Origin: Acidovorax soli
GTDB taxonomy: Bacteria > Pseudomonadota > Gammaproteobacteria > Burkholderiales > Burkholderiaceae_C
Length of the DNA stretch: 64,000 nt
Direction: 5' to 3'
NCBI RefSeq assembly: GCF_014207955.1
Contig: NZ_JACHLK010000011.1
Span: 162,849-226,848, forward strand
How positions within the stretch are numbered: position 1 is the stretch's first letter; the number at the start of each line of letters is the position of its first letter. The translations under genes were made by a program, and so were the position numbers. The notes under the pieces were generated by a model that ran no database searches, was not told where the DNA came from, and saw nothing but the letters and a program-made list of their open reading frames with translations. Shown in pieces: positions 15,385-24,082 of this stretch.

Positions 15385-18000
15385 TTACTCGAAAACCCAA
15401 ATTTCACCATCCCAACTCAGGCGACGACCATTGACACCAAAGAAGACTGTTCCTGACTTTATTGTTCTTGGAACGTATCTTTCATTGATTATTTTCACTT
15501 CAGAGCCGTCATGCCGCAAAAATTTATAATACTCAGCCCTATGCCTACCGCCACCTGGGTGGTACTCCACTTCTTGCAGTTCAGGATGGCCCTGCAGGAC
15601 ATATACGAATGCCTTGCCTGATTGCCCTTTCCCCGGCTGCCTCCTGGTTCCATCAAAGCCCTGCAGTCTGTAATAGGTCAGCAAATCCTCACCGGCCATT
15701 CCCCAAACATTGTCAGGCTTGTTCAAGTCAATGTGGTCGGGAATTTTCGCCTGGCGAGCCAGATCGCGCTTGAGCCACTGCATGTTGCCGCCATAGCGCC
15801 CGGGCTTGGGCTGTACATCCGTCGCGCTGCCGGCGTTCGCACCAACCTCCTCGGCAAAATCCGCGTCGGATGCTGGCGAGGGAGGCAGACCTCCAGGCAC
15901 AGGTTGACCCGCCTTTTCATGCCCATTTTCATTTGGCGATGTGGTGTTGGCACCAAGGCCCGACCCGGGCCGCGCGGGGGTATCCGGTTCCGCAAGCAGC
16001 AAGCGAGCCTTGTTCGCACTGGAAGGCGCTACCAGTACACGACCACCCATCTGAATCAGTTCAGCCGCACTGATGCCCCCCCGTTGCAGGCGCAAAAGAA
16101 GGGCTGCCGGGTTGTCGCCAGCTATCGACAGTGAGCCCTTGTCCAACAACGCGATGTGCAGTCCCGGTGGTGCCGATGTGGGAGATGGGACCTGTGGGAA
16201 ATGCGTGCCGGCACCTGGAATTGGCAACGGCGGTTCGCCTTGCGGCTGTGCAGTGGAAAAGGATGACAACGCATCTCGGGCGCGATCAGCGCTTCTGGGC
16301 GCCACCAACGCGCCTCGAGACCCCGGAAAGACGTCCTCAGCGGCAACACCCGCCTGCAACAATGCGTCGCGGACGACCGCCGGATCTCCCGTCACGGCCA
16401 GCGTGCCAGTGGGTTGTGTCTCCACCTTCAGGACAGCGGCGGCCAGGGGTGAGGCAAGCCCTTGCGCCTGCCCGGCTTGCGCAGAATCCCCCTGAGTGTC
16501 CATTGTTGGCTGTGCCAAGTGCGCGGCAGGCTCGCTTGCCATCGCAAGCTCGGAGCCCCCTTGCGCCGCTGGTGGATTCGCGCGCTTGGCCCCACCCAGC
16601 GCGCGGTCAGGCGGCAGGTCGGAAGGCACGAGCAAGTCCTCACGCAACGCAGAAGCCTGTTCGGCATGCACTGGTGGCATTGGCGTGGTGTGCTGCTCCC
16701 CAACCACTGGCACATCGGCCTTGTGTGCTCCATGCTGGGTGGTCGCTCCCTTTGGTTCACCGCCGCGCAAGCCACCCACAGTGCCGGCATGGGCACCGAA
16801 CAAGGCTCCGGCTGCGAAGTCATCCACATACTGGACACCAGTTCCCTCCCTGAAAGGCGCCCTGCCAGCACCCAATTCTTCTGGCACACGCTGCACAGCC
16901 TCGGTGCCACCCTGCACCGCCATCTGGGTGCCCACGGACTTGCCCAGGCGTTCCAGCGCGTTGCCTTTGAATGTCTGGGTGCTCAGGGCGTTCAGGCCTA
17001 TCCGATCCGCCAGTGTGTCGATGGCGGTGGAGACGGTGGCGCCGGCCAGCATGGCGGGCAGATCGAGCGGCTTGCCGGTTCTGCGCGCCTCCTCGGCCGC
17101 TTCGCCATAGACCGAACCGAAAGTCTGCACCGTGCTGTTCAAGGCAATACCGACAGCCTCTCCCAGCGCCTTCTTGCCCAACGTGTTGGCGATCAGGCCG
17201 CCCATGCCTGCCGACAGGATGGTGGTTGCGGCCTGAAAGCCCGCGTAGCCACTGTTTTCCAACGCCCATTCCACGGCATCGCCCGTGCTGCGGATGCCGG
17301 TGAAGGTCGGCGCAAGGCGGATGTTGTTGACGCCACGCATGGTCTCCCGGTACCCCTCCAGGCCCCAATCGCGCAGATCTTCATTGCCGGTCAACTCTCC
17401 GGCCAAGCCAATCGTCCCCATGGAGGTGGCATAGAGTCCGGCCGCCCCCTGCGCCAGCCCCCGCACCACGGAGGGCATCTCCTGCGCCGCCGCGCGCTGG
17501 CGGGCATCGGCGCGCTGCGCCCGCATTTCCTTTGCTTCGGCAGCCACGCGCTCGCGCTCGGAATTCGGGTTGTAGTGCTGCACGATGCGCTCGCCGGTCG
17601 CGGCGTCGGGGCGCACCTTGTGCGCCCGCGCATTCAGGCGCTGTTCCAAGCTGGCGTCGAACCGTGCGTTGGCAGCGGCATCGGCGGGTGCATAGCCCCG
17701 TGCCATGTACTGCGCCTCCCGGTCCACAGGCTTTACTTCGATGGCGGGCTGGGCCAGGTTGAACTCCGCCAGCGCGCGCAGCCTCTCGCGGCTGGCAGGG
17801 TTGATCGCAGCAAGCCGCTGCACCTCTTGCTCCACCGCCCATTCGCGCTGGCCGCTGTCGGTATCAAGCCGCATGCCAGAAGTGGCCCCTCTGCCCCCAC
17901 CTGCTCCGCGCCAGGCCTGTGCTGAAGTGATGACCTGCTGCTCGGACACATCTTCCTGGTCATCCGCAGCGCCAGGCCAGGCCAGCTTGAAAAGGTTCAT
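15385..18000 (-). CDS. Large virion/polyvalent protein with C-terminal putative toxin
   Basis: An 871-residue modular protein. It begins MNLFKLAWPGAADDQED. Residues about 50-190 are charged and helical; about 195-430 are Gly/Ala-rich with hydrophobic helices (VVRGLAQGAAGLYATSMGTI, FQAATTILSAGMGGLIANTL). Two copies of a 56-residue repeat follow (523-578 and 614-669). After a Pro/Gly-rich linker comes a low-GC tip of about 140 residues (from RYGGNMQWLKRDL), with YHPGGGRHRAEYYKF and FFGVNGRRLSWDGE. The body resembles phage internal or ejected virion proteins; the tip resembles polymorphic toxin C-termini. Enzyme activity unknown. It shares its N-terminal motif and repeats with the giant protein at 56550. 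Confidence 0.7.
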   Translation of the reverse strand: MNLFKLAWPGAADDQEDVSEQQVITSAQAWRGAGGGRGATSGMRLDTDSGQREWAVEQEVQRLAAINPASRERLRALAEFNLAQPAIEVKPVDREAQYMARGYAPADAAANARFDASLEQRLNARAHKVRPDAATGERIVQHYNPNSERERVAAEAKEMRAQRADARQRAAAQEMPSVVRGLAQGAAGLYATSMGTIGLAGELTGNEDLRDWGLEGYRETMRGVNNIRLAPTFTGIRSTGDAVEWALENSGYAGFQAATTILSAGMGGLIANTLGKKALGEAVGIALNSTVQTFGSVYGEAAEEARRTGKPLDLPAMLAGATVSTAIDTLADRIGLNALSTQTFKGNALERLGKSVGTQMAVQGGTEAVQRVPEELGAGRAPFREGTGVQYVDDFAAGALFGAHAGTVGGLRGGEPKGATTQHGAHKADVPVVGEQHTTPMPPVHAEQASALREDLLVPSDLPPDRALGGAKRANPPAAQGGSELAMASEPAAHLAQPTMDTQGDSAQAGQAQGLASPLAAAVLKVETQPTGTLAVTGDPAVVRDALLQAGVAAEDVFPGSRGALVAPRSADRARDALSSFSTAQPQGEPPLPIPGAGTHFPQVPSPTSAPPGLHIALLDKGSLSIAGDNPAALLLRLQRGGISAAELIQMGGRVLVAPSSANKARLLLAEPDTPARPGSGLGANTTSPNENGHEKAGQPVPGGLPPSPASDADFAEEVGANAGSATDVQPKPGRYGGNMQWLKRDLARQAKIPDHIDLNKPDNVWGMAGEDLLTYYRLQGFDGTRRQPGKGQSGKAFVYVLQGHPELQEVEYHPGGGRHRAEYYKFLRHDGSEVKIINERYVPRTIKSGTVFFGVNGRRLSWDGEIWVFE
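15994..16161 (-). repeat. Shared 56-residue coding repeat, toxin protein copy 2
   Basis: Residues 614-669. Pattern: GSLSIAGDNPAALLLRLQRG, then GGRVLVAPSSANKARLLL. It aligns with the copy at 16267-16434 and with the repeats in the giant protein, including the GD after the first strand, the RLxxGGI helix end and the KARxLL end. Confidence 0.8.
16267..16434 (-). repeat. Shared 56-residue coding repeat, toxin protein copy 1
   Basis: Residues 523-578. Pattern: GTLAVTGDPAVVRDALLQAG, then GALVAPRSADRARDAL. Same length and phase as the next copy, so this is a protein-level duplication; nucleotide identity between the two is low, which indicates an old duplication. Confidence 0.78.
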
Positions 18001-18072
18001 CGGCGGCCCTCGGGCAAGGATGAGTGGATCGGATCACCACTGTCCTCAAGGGCCGGTCGGCCGCACAGGATC

Positions 18073-18084
18073 CGCATATATGCG
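18073..18084. promoter_or_regulatory. CGCATATATGCG palindrome upstream of the toxin gene
   Basis: A perfect 12-bp palindrome 72 bp before the start codon at 18000 and downstream of the terminator at 18141-18164. Shares the 10-bp core GCATATATGC with sites at 14746 and 56440. Confidence 0.45.
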
Positions 18085-18140
18085 CAGGCCACGATCCCGC
18101 TTCGCCACAAGCCCTCCGACCTGGGCGGAACGACTGCCAG

Positions 18141-18164
18141 AAAAGAGCCCGCACTGGGCGGGCT
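18141..18164 (-). terminator. Rho-independent terminator
   Basis: Minus strand: AGCCCGC-CCAGT-GCGGGCT followed by CTTTT. It is placed 37 bp after the stop of the membrane protein gene at 18201 and isolates that gene from the toxin gene. Confidence 0.75.
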
Positions 18165-18200
18165 ACTGGAAGGCGGAGGTCACAAACAGCCGCTCAATCA

Positions 18201-18713
18201 TCACCACAGCACCCCGATCAGCGCAAACGCCCCGCCCAGCACGAACATGGCCTGGAACAGCATGCTGCGCAGCTTTTCGTCCGCGCTTTCGCCGGACCAC
18301 GACTCCACGCCCGTGAGCTGGATCACCGAGCCCCAGGTGGCGAAGATGGCACCCAGGGCGGCCAGGACCTTGCCCATGTCGTTCGGGAACTCCAGCTCCA
18401 CCGGCCGGCCCAGGCCCGAGTACAGGATGAGCAGCAGCGCAAACACGCCCACGATGGCCAGGCCCGAGCGCCAGAACTGTGTGCGCGTGCGCAACAGCCG
18501 CTCCAGCGACGCCTGGCGCATGGCCTCCAGTTCGGTGCCGGTGCTCCACCCGCCCGCCTTGTAGCGTGCCAGCTGGTCTGCGGGCTGGATGATGATGGCC
18601 AGGTCGTGCGCGGTCGCCATGTCGGCAAAGCGCCGGCGGCTGAACAGAAACGCCCACAACGTCGGGAAGGTACTGAGACGCTTGGGCACCACGGGCGGCA
18701 CCGGGGACGGCAT
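18201..18713 (-). CDS. Membrane protein of unknown function
   Basis: A 170-residue protein with a soluble N-terminal third (HDLAIIIQPADQLARYKAGG) and about four hydrophobic helices (SGLAIVGVFALLLILYSGL, VLAALGAIFATWGSVIQ, MLFQAMFVLGGAFALIGVLW). I chose the ATG at 18713 (GAGGGCGG upstream); an upstream in-frame codon at 18809 is possible. It could be the first gene of the phage-derived block or a chromosomal neighbour. Not recognised; holin-like function is possible but not supported by size. Confidence 0.6.
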   Translation of the reverse strand: MPSPVPPVVPKRLSTFPTLWAFLFSRRRFADMATAHDLAIIIQPADQLARYKAGGWSTGTELEAMRQASLERLLRTRTQFWRSGLAIVGVFALLLILYSGLGRPVELEFPNDMGKVLAALGAIFATWGSVIQLTGVESWSGESADEKLRSMLFQAMFVLGGAFALIGVLW

Positions 18714-18900
18714 GGCTAGGTGTCCGCCCTCTTCTCTTGCGCTGGCAGCATTCCATCCACTGCGTCCCGTGAGGGCACTGTGCAACGGTCTGTTGAGTGG
18801 AAAATGCAAACTTCTGCCATCCCTGGATCATAGGGGCAGGTGGGGCCGCTGCAATCAATCAATGGCCAGCCCGGTCCCGATGGCGACCCTGCGCCGCTGA

Positions 18901-20559
18901 TCAGATGCCCAGCACCAACCCGGTGCTGGCGTACTGCGGCAGGTTGGCGGCCGTGCCCACCAGCTCCAGTTGGGCCACGCCGGCCAGCATGGTGGCCTGG
19001 GTGTAGTCCCCGCTGGTGATCAGCCCCTCGAAAGCGGCCACCGTGGCATTGTCGGCGGTGGTGCCGGTGACGGCCTTGAACAGCGTGGCGACGAACTGGG
19101 CGTTCGATGTGCCGCCTGCCAGACCGGCCATGTAGCCCGAGTCGATGAGGTAGGAGCTCACCTGCGCCACCGAGAAACCGCTGTCGAACAGGGGCAGCAA
19201 GGTCTTGGCGATCAGATCGCCATCCCGGAGCCCCGCCGAGCCCTTGAGGGTATAGGCCAGCAGGGCAGCCTTGTGCCCATTGGTGCCGGGGTCAAGGTCC
19301 AGCACAAAATACCTGTCCTTGAGCTGGACGCGTTCCATGCCAGAGTCCAGCACATTGTTCTGCTCCACGGAGATCTTGGCCTCCGCCCAATGGGCAGGGT
19401 ACTTGGTGACCGTGACGTTGGCCGAGGCGGTGTCGATGAACAGGGTGTCGATGCCGTCGCCACCCTTGGCAGAGTTGCTGCTGCCCAGGCTGGCCACGAT
19501 CAGGTCATTGCCGCCATTGCCAAGCGCCTGGTTGTTCCCCTTGCCCGGCAGGATGATGTCCGGCGCAGCCGTGCCCTCCTGCGTTTCGCTGGCATCCGTG
19601 CCCTTGATCTGCGGGGCATTGAGCAGCCACAGCTGCAATGCCGGGATGAGCTTGTCGCCGAACTGGTAGAACTCGAAATTCGAGGTCACGTCGGTGCCGT
19701 CGGCACCATCCGCGTTGTGCGCCACCTGGATGGTGTTGGTGGCACGGTCCACGGTCACGGTGTAGGCCGCATAGGCGCCCGCATACTGCGCGGTGTCAAT
19801 CCCCGAACCACCATCGAGCCTGTCGTTGCCGCCGCCACCGCGCACGAAGTCGTTGCCCGCGCCGGCGGTCACGGTGTCATTGCCGCTGCCGCCGTAGATC
19901 AGGTCCATTCCGTTGCCACCCGCAAGCGTGTCCGCCGCATCCGTTCCATGGACGGTGGTTGCTGCAGGCAAGGTGGCATCGGGGCGCGGTGCGGGGGCCA
20001 TCAGCACGGCCGGCAGGACCGCGGCCACCGGTGCGGGCGCGGGTGCGGGTGCGGGTGCGGGTGCGGGTGCGGGTGCGGGTGCGGGTGCGGGTGCGGGGGA
20101 AGTGTTCCAGCCGGACGAGTCTGTGTCTTCGCTCACTGTCAGGCTGGTGCTTCGGTGGCCTTGCGCAACCCCCCTGTCCCAGCCCGGATCGATGTAGAAC
20201 ACGCCGTCGTAAGGGGCCTTCCACCCGCTGATGGAATCGTAGGAGGAGGAACCCGAGTACCAGTCGTCCGAGAGGTCTCCACGGGCAACCGGCTTGCCGT
20301 TCTGGTCGTACAGCTTGATCCAGGGCTCGAAGAAGGACGTGCTGTGGATGGAGTAGGTGGAACCCGCCTTGGCCGTGAACTGGTAGATGGACGATTTGGT
20401 GAAGTCCGGTTCATATAGGCGCACCGTGGACGTGACCTCGTACCCCAGAAGAACGCCGAGGGGGTGCGTCTCCGGGACGAAGACCATGGTGTTGGCCGAC
20501 GCCCTGTAGGACGCAGGCAGATCAGGCAGTCTATCCAGACCGAAGTAGTAAGACGCCAT
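18901..20559 (-). CDS. RTX-type secreted protein with Pro-Ala linker
   Basis: A 552-residue protein without a Sec signal. Residues about 1-150 form a globular domain (TVRLYEPDFTKSSIYQFTAK: bacterial pre-peptidase-like beta domain). About 150-175 is an (Ala-Pro)n linker. About 215-255 carries calcium-binding RTX nonapeptides (GGSGNDTVTAGAGNDFVRGG). The end is helical and DUF4214-like (LLPLFDSGFSVAQVSSYLID). RTX proteins are exported by type I systems using a C-terminal signal, here ending VLGI. GGAGAG 7 bp before the ATG supports MASYYF as the start over an upstream TTG. No protease motif seen; an adhesin or S-layer-like role is possible. Confidence 0.75.
   Translation of the reverse strand: MASYYFGLDRLPDLPASYRASANTMVFVPETHPLGVLLGYEVTSTVRLYEPDFTKSSIYQFTAKAGSTYSIHSTSFFEPWIKLYDQNGKPVARGDLSDDWYSGSSSYDSISGWKAPYDGVFYIDPGWDRGVAQGHRSTSLTVSEDTDSSGWNTSPAPAPAPAPAPAPAPAPAPAPAPVAAVLPAVLMAPAPRPDATLPAATTVHGTDAADTLAGGNGMDLIYGGSGNDTVTAGAGNDFVRGGGGNDRLDGGSGIDTAQYAGAYAAYTVTVDRATNTIQVAHNADGADGTDVTSNFEFYQFGDKLIPALQLWLLNAPQIKGTDASETQEGTAAPDIILPGKGNNQALGNGGNDLIVASLGSSNSAKGGDGIDTLFIDTASANVTVTKYPAHWAEAKISVEQNNVLDSGMERVQLKDRYFVLDLDPGTNGHKAALLAYTLKGSAGLRDGDLIAKTLLPLFDSGFSVAQVSSYLIDSGYMAGLAGGTSNAQFVATLFKAVTGTTADNATVAAFEGLITSGDYTQATMLAGVAQLELVGTAANLPQYASTGLVLGI
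20039..20092 (+). repeat. Hexanucleotide microsatellite (GCGGGT)9
   Basis: Nine perfect tandem copies, flanked by degenerate units on both sides. On the minus strand they encode the Pro-Ala linker of the RTX protein. A 6-bp unit changes linker length without shifting the frame. Confidence 0.95.
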
Positions 20560-20632
20560 GGGGAAGCTCTCCATCCAATCAGACAAAAAAGAAATTCAGG
20601 GAAATCCAGGCCGGCCGCACGCTGGCGGCCGC

Positions 20633-21430
20633 TCACCTCGCCAGCAGCTTCGCCTTGAGGCCCTGGAACTCCTGCTCGGTGATGGTGCCATCGGCCCGCA
20701 GCCTGGCAAGCTTTTGCAGCTCATCGGCCACCAGGGCCGGGGTTGCTGCAGCCGGCACGGCAGGTACCGGCGCGGGTGCAGGAACTGCCCCGGCCGAAGC
20801 CGCCACCTTGCGGTACTTCCCGGCCTCCAGCTCGGCCTTGGCCACCAGGTCGCTCACCGCCTGCGCATCGACCTCGACCAGCGTGGCGTTGGCCCCCAGG
20901 CCCGACAGCTGTATGCGCAGGGGCTGCGTGCGCGCCCGCTCCACGGTGGCGGGCGCGAGATCGATGAAGAGCTCCTCCGAGTAGGAGCAGCCGCTGCGGC
21001 AGGACACCACCCGCGCGGCGAGGCGGCCGAGCTTGAGGCCTTCGCCCATGTCCGTCTGCGCCGCGGAGAAGGCCTTCCACGAGCTGGCGCGGTAGATCTC
21101 GTAGTAGTGCACATAGAAGTCGACCTCGCCCGTGGCCTTGTTCACCAGGGCAGACAGGGTCCAGCGCCGCAGGTCCATGGGGCTGGTCTCCTGGCTGAGC
21201 GGCGTAGCCTCGAGCTTGGCAAAGCGGTAGAAGTCCCCGGTGCCCGGCTGCAGGCTGCCGCGCTTCTTGGCGCTGGCGTCCTTGACGCTGCCACCCAGCG
21301 GCGGCGCAGGCACATCGGTGAACACGCCGCGGTTCATGGCCTCCATGTTCTGGGACTGCTGGGCAGATGCCGCGGCGGCGGCGCACAGCGCCATGGCGGC
21401 CATGGCCAGGCTTCTTGCAATTGCAGGCAT
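20633..21430 (-). CDS. Secreted protein with C-terminal SHOCT domain
   Basis: A 265-residue protein. A Sec signal peptide (MPAIARSLAMAAMALCAAAA, cleaved after ASA) precedes a beta-rich domain with one Cys pair (VSCRSGCSYSEELF), an Ala/Pro linker, and a SHOCT short helical C-terminal domain (LARLRADGTITEQEFQGLKA). SHOCT segments usually mediate oligomerisation. GGGAGAAG lies just before the ATG. Function unknown. Confidence 0.8.
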   Translation of the reverse strand: MPAIARSLAMAAMALCAAAAASAQQSQNMEAMNRGVFTDVPAPPLGGSVKDASAKKRGSLQPGTGDFYRFAKLEATPLSQETSPMDLRRWTLSALVNKATGEVDFYVHYYEIYRASSWKAFSAAQTDMGEGLKLGRLAARVVSCRSGCSYSEELFIDLAPATVERARTQPLRIQLSGLGANATLVEVDAQAVSDLVAKAELEAGKYRKVAASAGAVPAPAPVPAVPAAATPALVADELQKLARLRADGTITEQEFQGLKAKLLAR

Positions 21431-21589
21431 GGATCTTCTCCCTCTCATCCCGGTGATTGTTGTTGTCGCGTGGGCCCGGCTCGCTTCGGGCAGGCGCGCT
21501 ATCTTAGACAACGCGGCAAGCGCCCCGGCGGATGACATCCACGGCCAATGGTCAATGCCGCGGACCCCGACCGCTGGCGTGGCCTGCCG

Positions 21590-22567
21590 TCATGCCCCTG
21601 CGGCATGCACGCCCGGCGCCATCTCCACCGAATAGAACACCCGGCGCAGCTCCGCATCGTCCGACTCCACGCTGGCCTGCACCTGCGCGGCAAAGTGGGC
21701 CAGAAAGCGCTGCGCGGCCAGCGATGGCGTCTCGTTGCTGCGGCGGATGATGCCCACGGTGCGCGGAGCGAACTGCTCGCGCAGCTGCAGCGCCACCATG
21801 CTGCCGCGCAGCGATGCCGTCTCGGCCAGCGGCCAGGGGCAGAAGGTGAGCATGTCGGTCTTCTGCACCAGGGTCAGCATCAGCGAGGCCGACTGCGCCA
21901 GGTGGATGTGGTGGCGCGGCACAGCCGCGCCATGCTGGGTGAAGAGCTGGTCCATCAGCTCCTTCTCGCCGCCGGGGCCGAAGTTGAGCACCCAGTCCTC
22001 GCCCAGCAGCTCGTGGATGGATGTGGCCCCCGCCCGGGCGTGGCCGGCACGCGCCATCACCGTGGCCTCGTAGGTGAACAGCGGGGTGGACTGCAGGCCC
22101 AGCATCTCGTCGGGCGCGGCGATGCGGCCGATCATCAGGTCCAGGCTGCCCTCGCGCAGCTTGGGGTAGGCCAGGGCCGAGAAGCCGTCGTACAGCTCCA
22201 GTTGCACATGCGGCATCTCGGCACGGAACGGCGGCAGCACGCGCGCCAGCAATGTCTGCGCGACCCAGGGCGTGATGCCGATGGACAGGCGCTGCGGCGC
22301 GCCCGCATCGCGGTGGCGCGCCAGGTCCTGCTCGGCCTGGTGCATCTGCTCCAGGATGCGCTGGGCGTGCTGCACCAGGTCGCGCCCCGCGGGCGTGAGG
22401 CCGATGCCGCCACTGTGCCGGGTGAACAGGGCGAGCTGGCAGTCGGCCTCCAGCTCGCGCATGCCCTGGGTGACGGCCGCCTGCGTCACCTGGAGGGCGC
22501 GCGCCGCCGCGCGGATGCTGCCGTGCGCGGCCACCGCGGCGATATAGCGCATCTGGTGCAGTTTCAT
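21590..22567 (-). CDS. LysR-family transcriptional regulator
   Basis: A 325-residue regulator. The N-terminal winged helix (MKLHQMRYIAAVAAHGSIRA, then ALQVTQAAVTQGMRELE) is followed by a periplasmic-binding-like effector domain. It is divergent from the M20 amidohydrolase across a 210-bp gap and probably controls that gene and the following Bug receptor. Effector unknown. Confidence 0.92.
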   Translation of the reverse strand: MKLHQMRYIAAVAAHGSIRAAARALQVTQAAVTQGMRELEADCQLALFTRHSGGIGLTPAGRDLVQHAQRILEQMHQAEQDLARHRDAGAPQRLSIGITPWVAQTLLARVLPPFRAEMPHVQLELYDGFSALAYPKLREGSLDLMIGRIAAPDEMLGLQSTPLFTYEATVMARAGHARAGATSIHELLGEDWVLNFGPGGEKELMDQLFTQHGAAVPRHHIHLAQSASLMLTLVQKTDMLTFCPWPLAETASLRGSMVALQLREQFAPRTVGIIRRSNETPSLAAQRFLAHFAAQVQASVESDDAELRRVFYSVEMAPGVHAAGA

Positions 22568-22777
22568 GGCGCGCATTATCGGCGCCCCGCCCGCGCTGGC
22601 CGGGCGCACCACTGCGCAGCACAGACATGCGACAACAGCAAGACAAGCAGCGCCACGCGGTGCATGGCAGCCCCTGTCTGCCGCCCGGCGGGCCCTGTTC
22701 CTAGACTTTGCCTTACCTGCATGGCGGTATGCCCGCTGCACATCACCCATTGAACCCAAGCAATCCAGAACAACACC

Positions 22778-24016
22778 ATGAGCCAGGCCATCGAACGAGA
22801 CAACGAGCAACACCAGCACACCGCGGGCACCGACCCCGTGCTGCCCGGCATCCGCGCCATCGAGGCCGAGATGGTCGCCCTGCGCCGCCACATCCATGCC
22901 CACCCCGAGCTGGCGTTCGAGGAATTCGCCACCGCCGACCTGGTGGCCGCGCGCCTGGCCGAATGGGGCTACGCCGTGCACCGCGGCCTGGGCGGCACCG
23001 GCGTGGTGGGCACGCTGCGCCTGGGCAGCAGCCCGCGCGCGCTGGGCCTGCGCGCCGACATGGACGCCCTGCCCATTCACGAAGAAACCGGCCTGCCCTA
23101 TGCCAGCACCCACGCAGGCAAGATGCACGCCTGCGGGCACGACGGCCACACCGCCATCCTGCTGGCCGCGGCACGCCACCTGGCCCAGGAGCGCAACTTC
23201 GACGGCACGCTGCACCTCGTCTTCCAGCCCGCCGAAGAAGGCCTGGGCGGCGGCCGCAAGATGATCGAGGACGGCCTGTTCGAGCAGTTCCCCTGCGACG
23301 CCATCTTCGCCCTGCACAACATGCCCGGCCATCCGGTGGGCACCTTCGGCTTCATGGGCGGGCCGTTCATGGCCTCGTCCGACTCGGTCACCATCACCGT
23401 CAAGGGCCGGGGCGGCCACGGCTCGGCCCCGCACCTGGCGGCCGACCCGGTGGTGGCGGCCGCGCACATCGTGCTGGCGCTGCAGACCATCGTCTCGCGC
23501 AATGTGGACCCGCGCGAGATGGCCGTCATCTCCGTGGGCGCCATCCACGGCGGCGATGCGCCCAACGTCATCCCCGGCAGCGTACTCATGCGCCTCACCG
23601 TGCGCGCCTACCGCCCCGAGATCCGTGCCCTGCTGCGCGAGCGCATCACCGCCCTGGTGCAGGCCCAGGCCGCCACGCTGGGCGTGCAGGCCGAAGTGGA
23701 CTACCACTGGCGCTACCCGGCCCTGGTGAACGACGTGGCCAGCACCGACTTTGCGCGCCAGGTGGCGCTCGACTGGCTGGGCGAAGACGGCCTCATGCCC
23801 GACCTGCAGCCGCTGACCGGCAGCGAAGACTTCTCCTTCATGCTGGAGCAGTGCCCCGGCAGCTACCTCATCGTGGGCAACGGCGTGGGCGACACGCATG
23901 GCACGGGCGGCTGCATGGTGCACAACCCCGGCTACGACTTCAACGACGCCTGCCTGCCCCTGGCCTCGACCTACTGGGTCAAGCTGACCGAGCGCTTTCT
24001 GGCGCACGAGGGCTGA
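22778..24016 (+). CDS. M20-family metallo-amidohydrolase (hippurate hydrolase type)
   Basis: A 412-residue cytoplasmic enzyme. IHAHPELAFEEF, LRADMDALPIHE, GKMHACGHDGHTA, FQPAEEGLGGG and the terminal TGGCMVHNPGYDFND region match the M20D peptidase/aminoacylase family with its metal ligands. It hydrolyses N-acyl amino acids or similar amides. It precedes a Bug solute receptor by 66 bp, and the divergent LysR suggests an inducible uptake-and-hydrolysis unit. Substrate not determined. Confidence 0.9.
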   Translation: MSQAIERDNEQHQHTAGTDPVLPGIRAIEAEMVALRRHIHAHPELAFEEFATADLVAARLAEWGYAVHRGLGGTGVVGTLRLGSSPRALGLRADMDALPIHEETGLPYASTHAGKMHACGHDGHTAILLAAARHLAQERNFDGTLHLVFQPAEEGLGGGRKMIEDGLFEQFPCDAIFALHNMPGHPVGTFGFMGGPFMASSDSVTITVKGRGGHGSAPHLAADPVVAAAHIVLALQTIVSRNVDPREMAVISVGAIHGGDAPNVIPGSVLMRLTVRAYRPEIRALLRERITALVQAQAATLGVQAEVDYHWRYPALVNDVASTDFARQVALDWLGEDGLMPDLQPLTGSEDFSFMLEQCPGSYLIVGNGVGDTHGTGGCMVHNPGYDFNDACLPLASTYWVKLTERFLAHEG

Positions 24017-24082
24017 ACCCCACCACGGCACGCGACCTGCTTACCCGACCTTTCCCGCAACCCCAGACCCCCACCCCACCCC

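Noticed and set aside
18970..20418. A plus-strand frame with a Gly-Cys repeat opposite the RTX gene
   Set aside because: The repeats are the complement of the Pro-Ala microsatellite; the minus-strand frame has RTX motifs and a good ribosome site.
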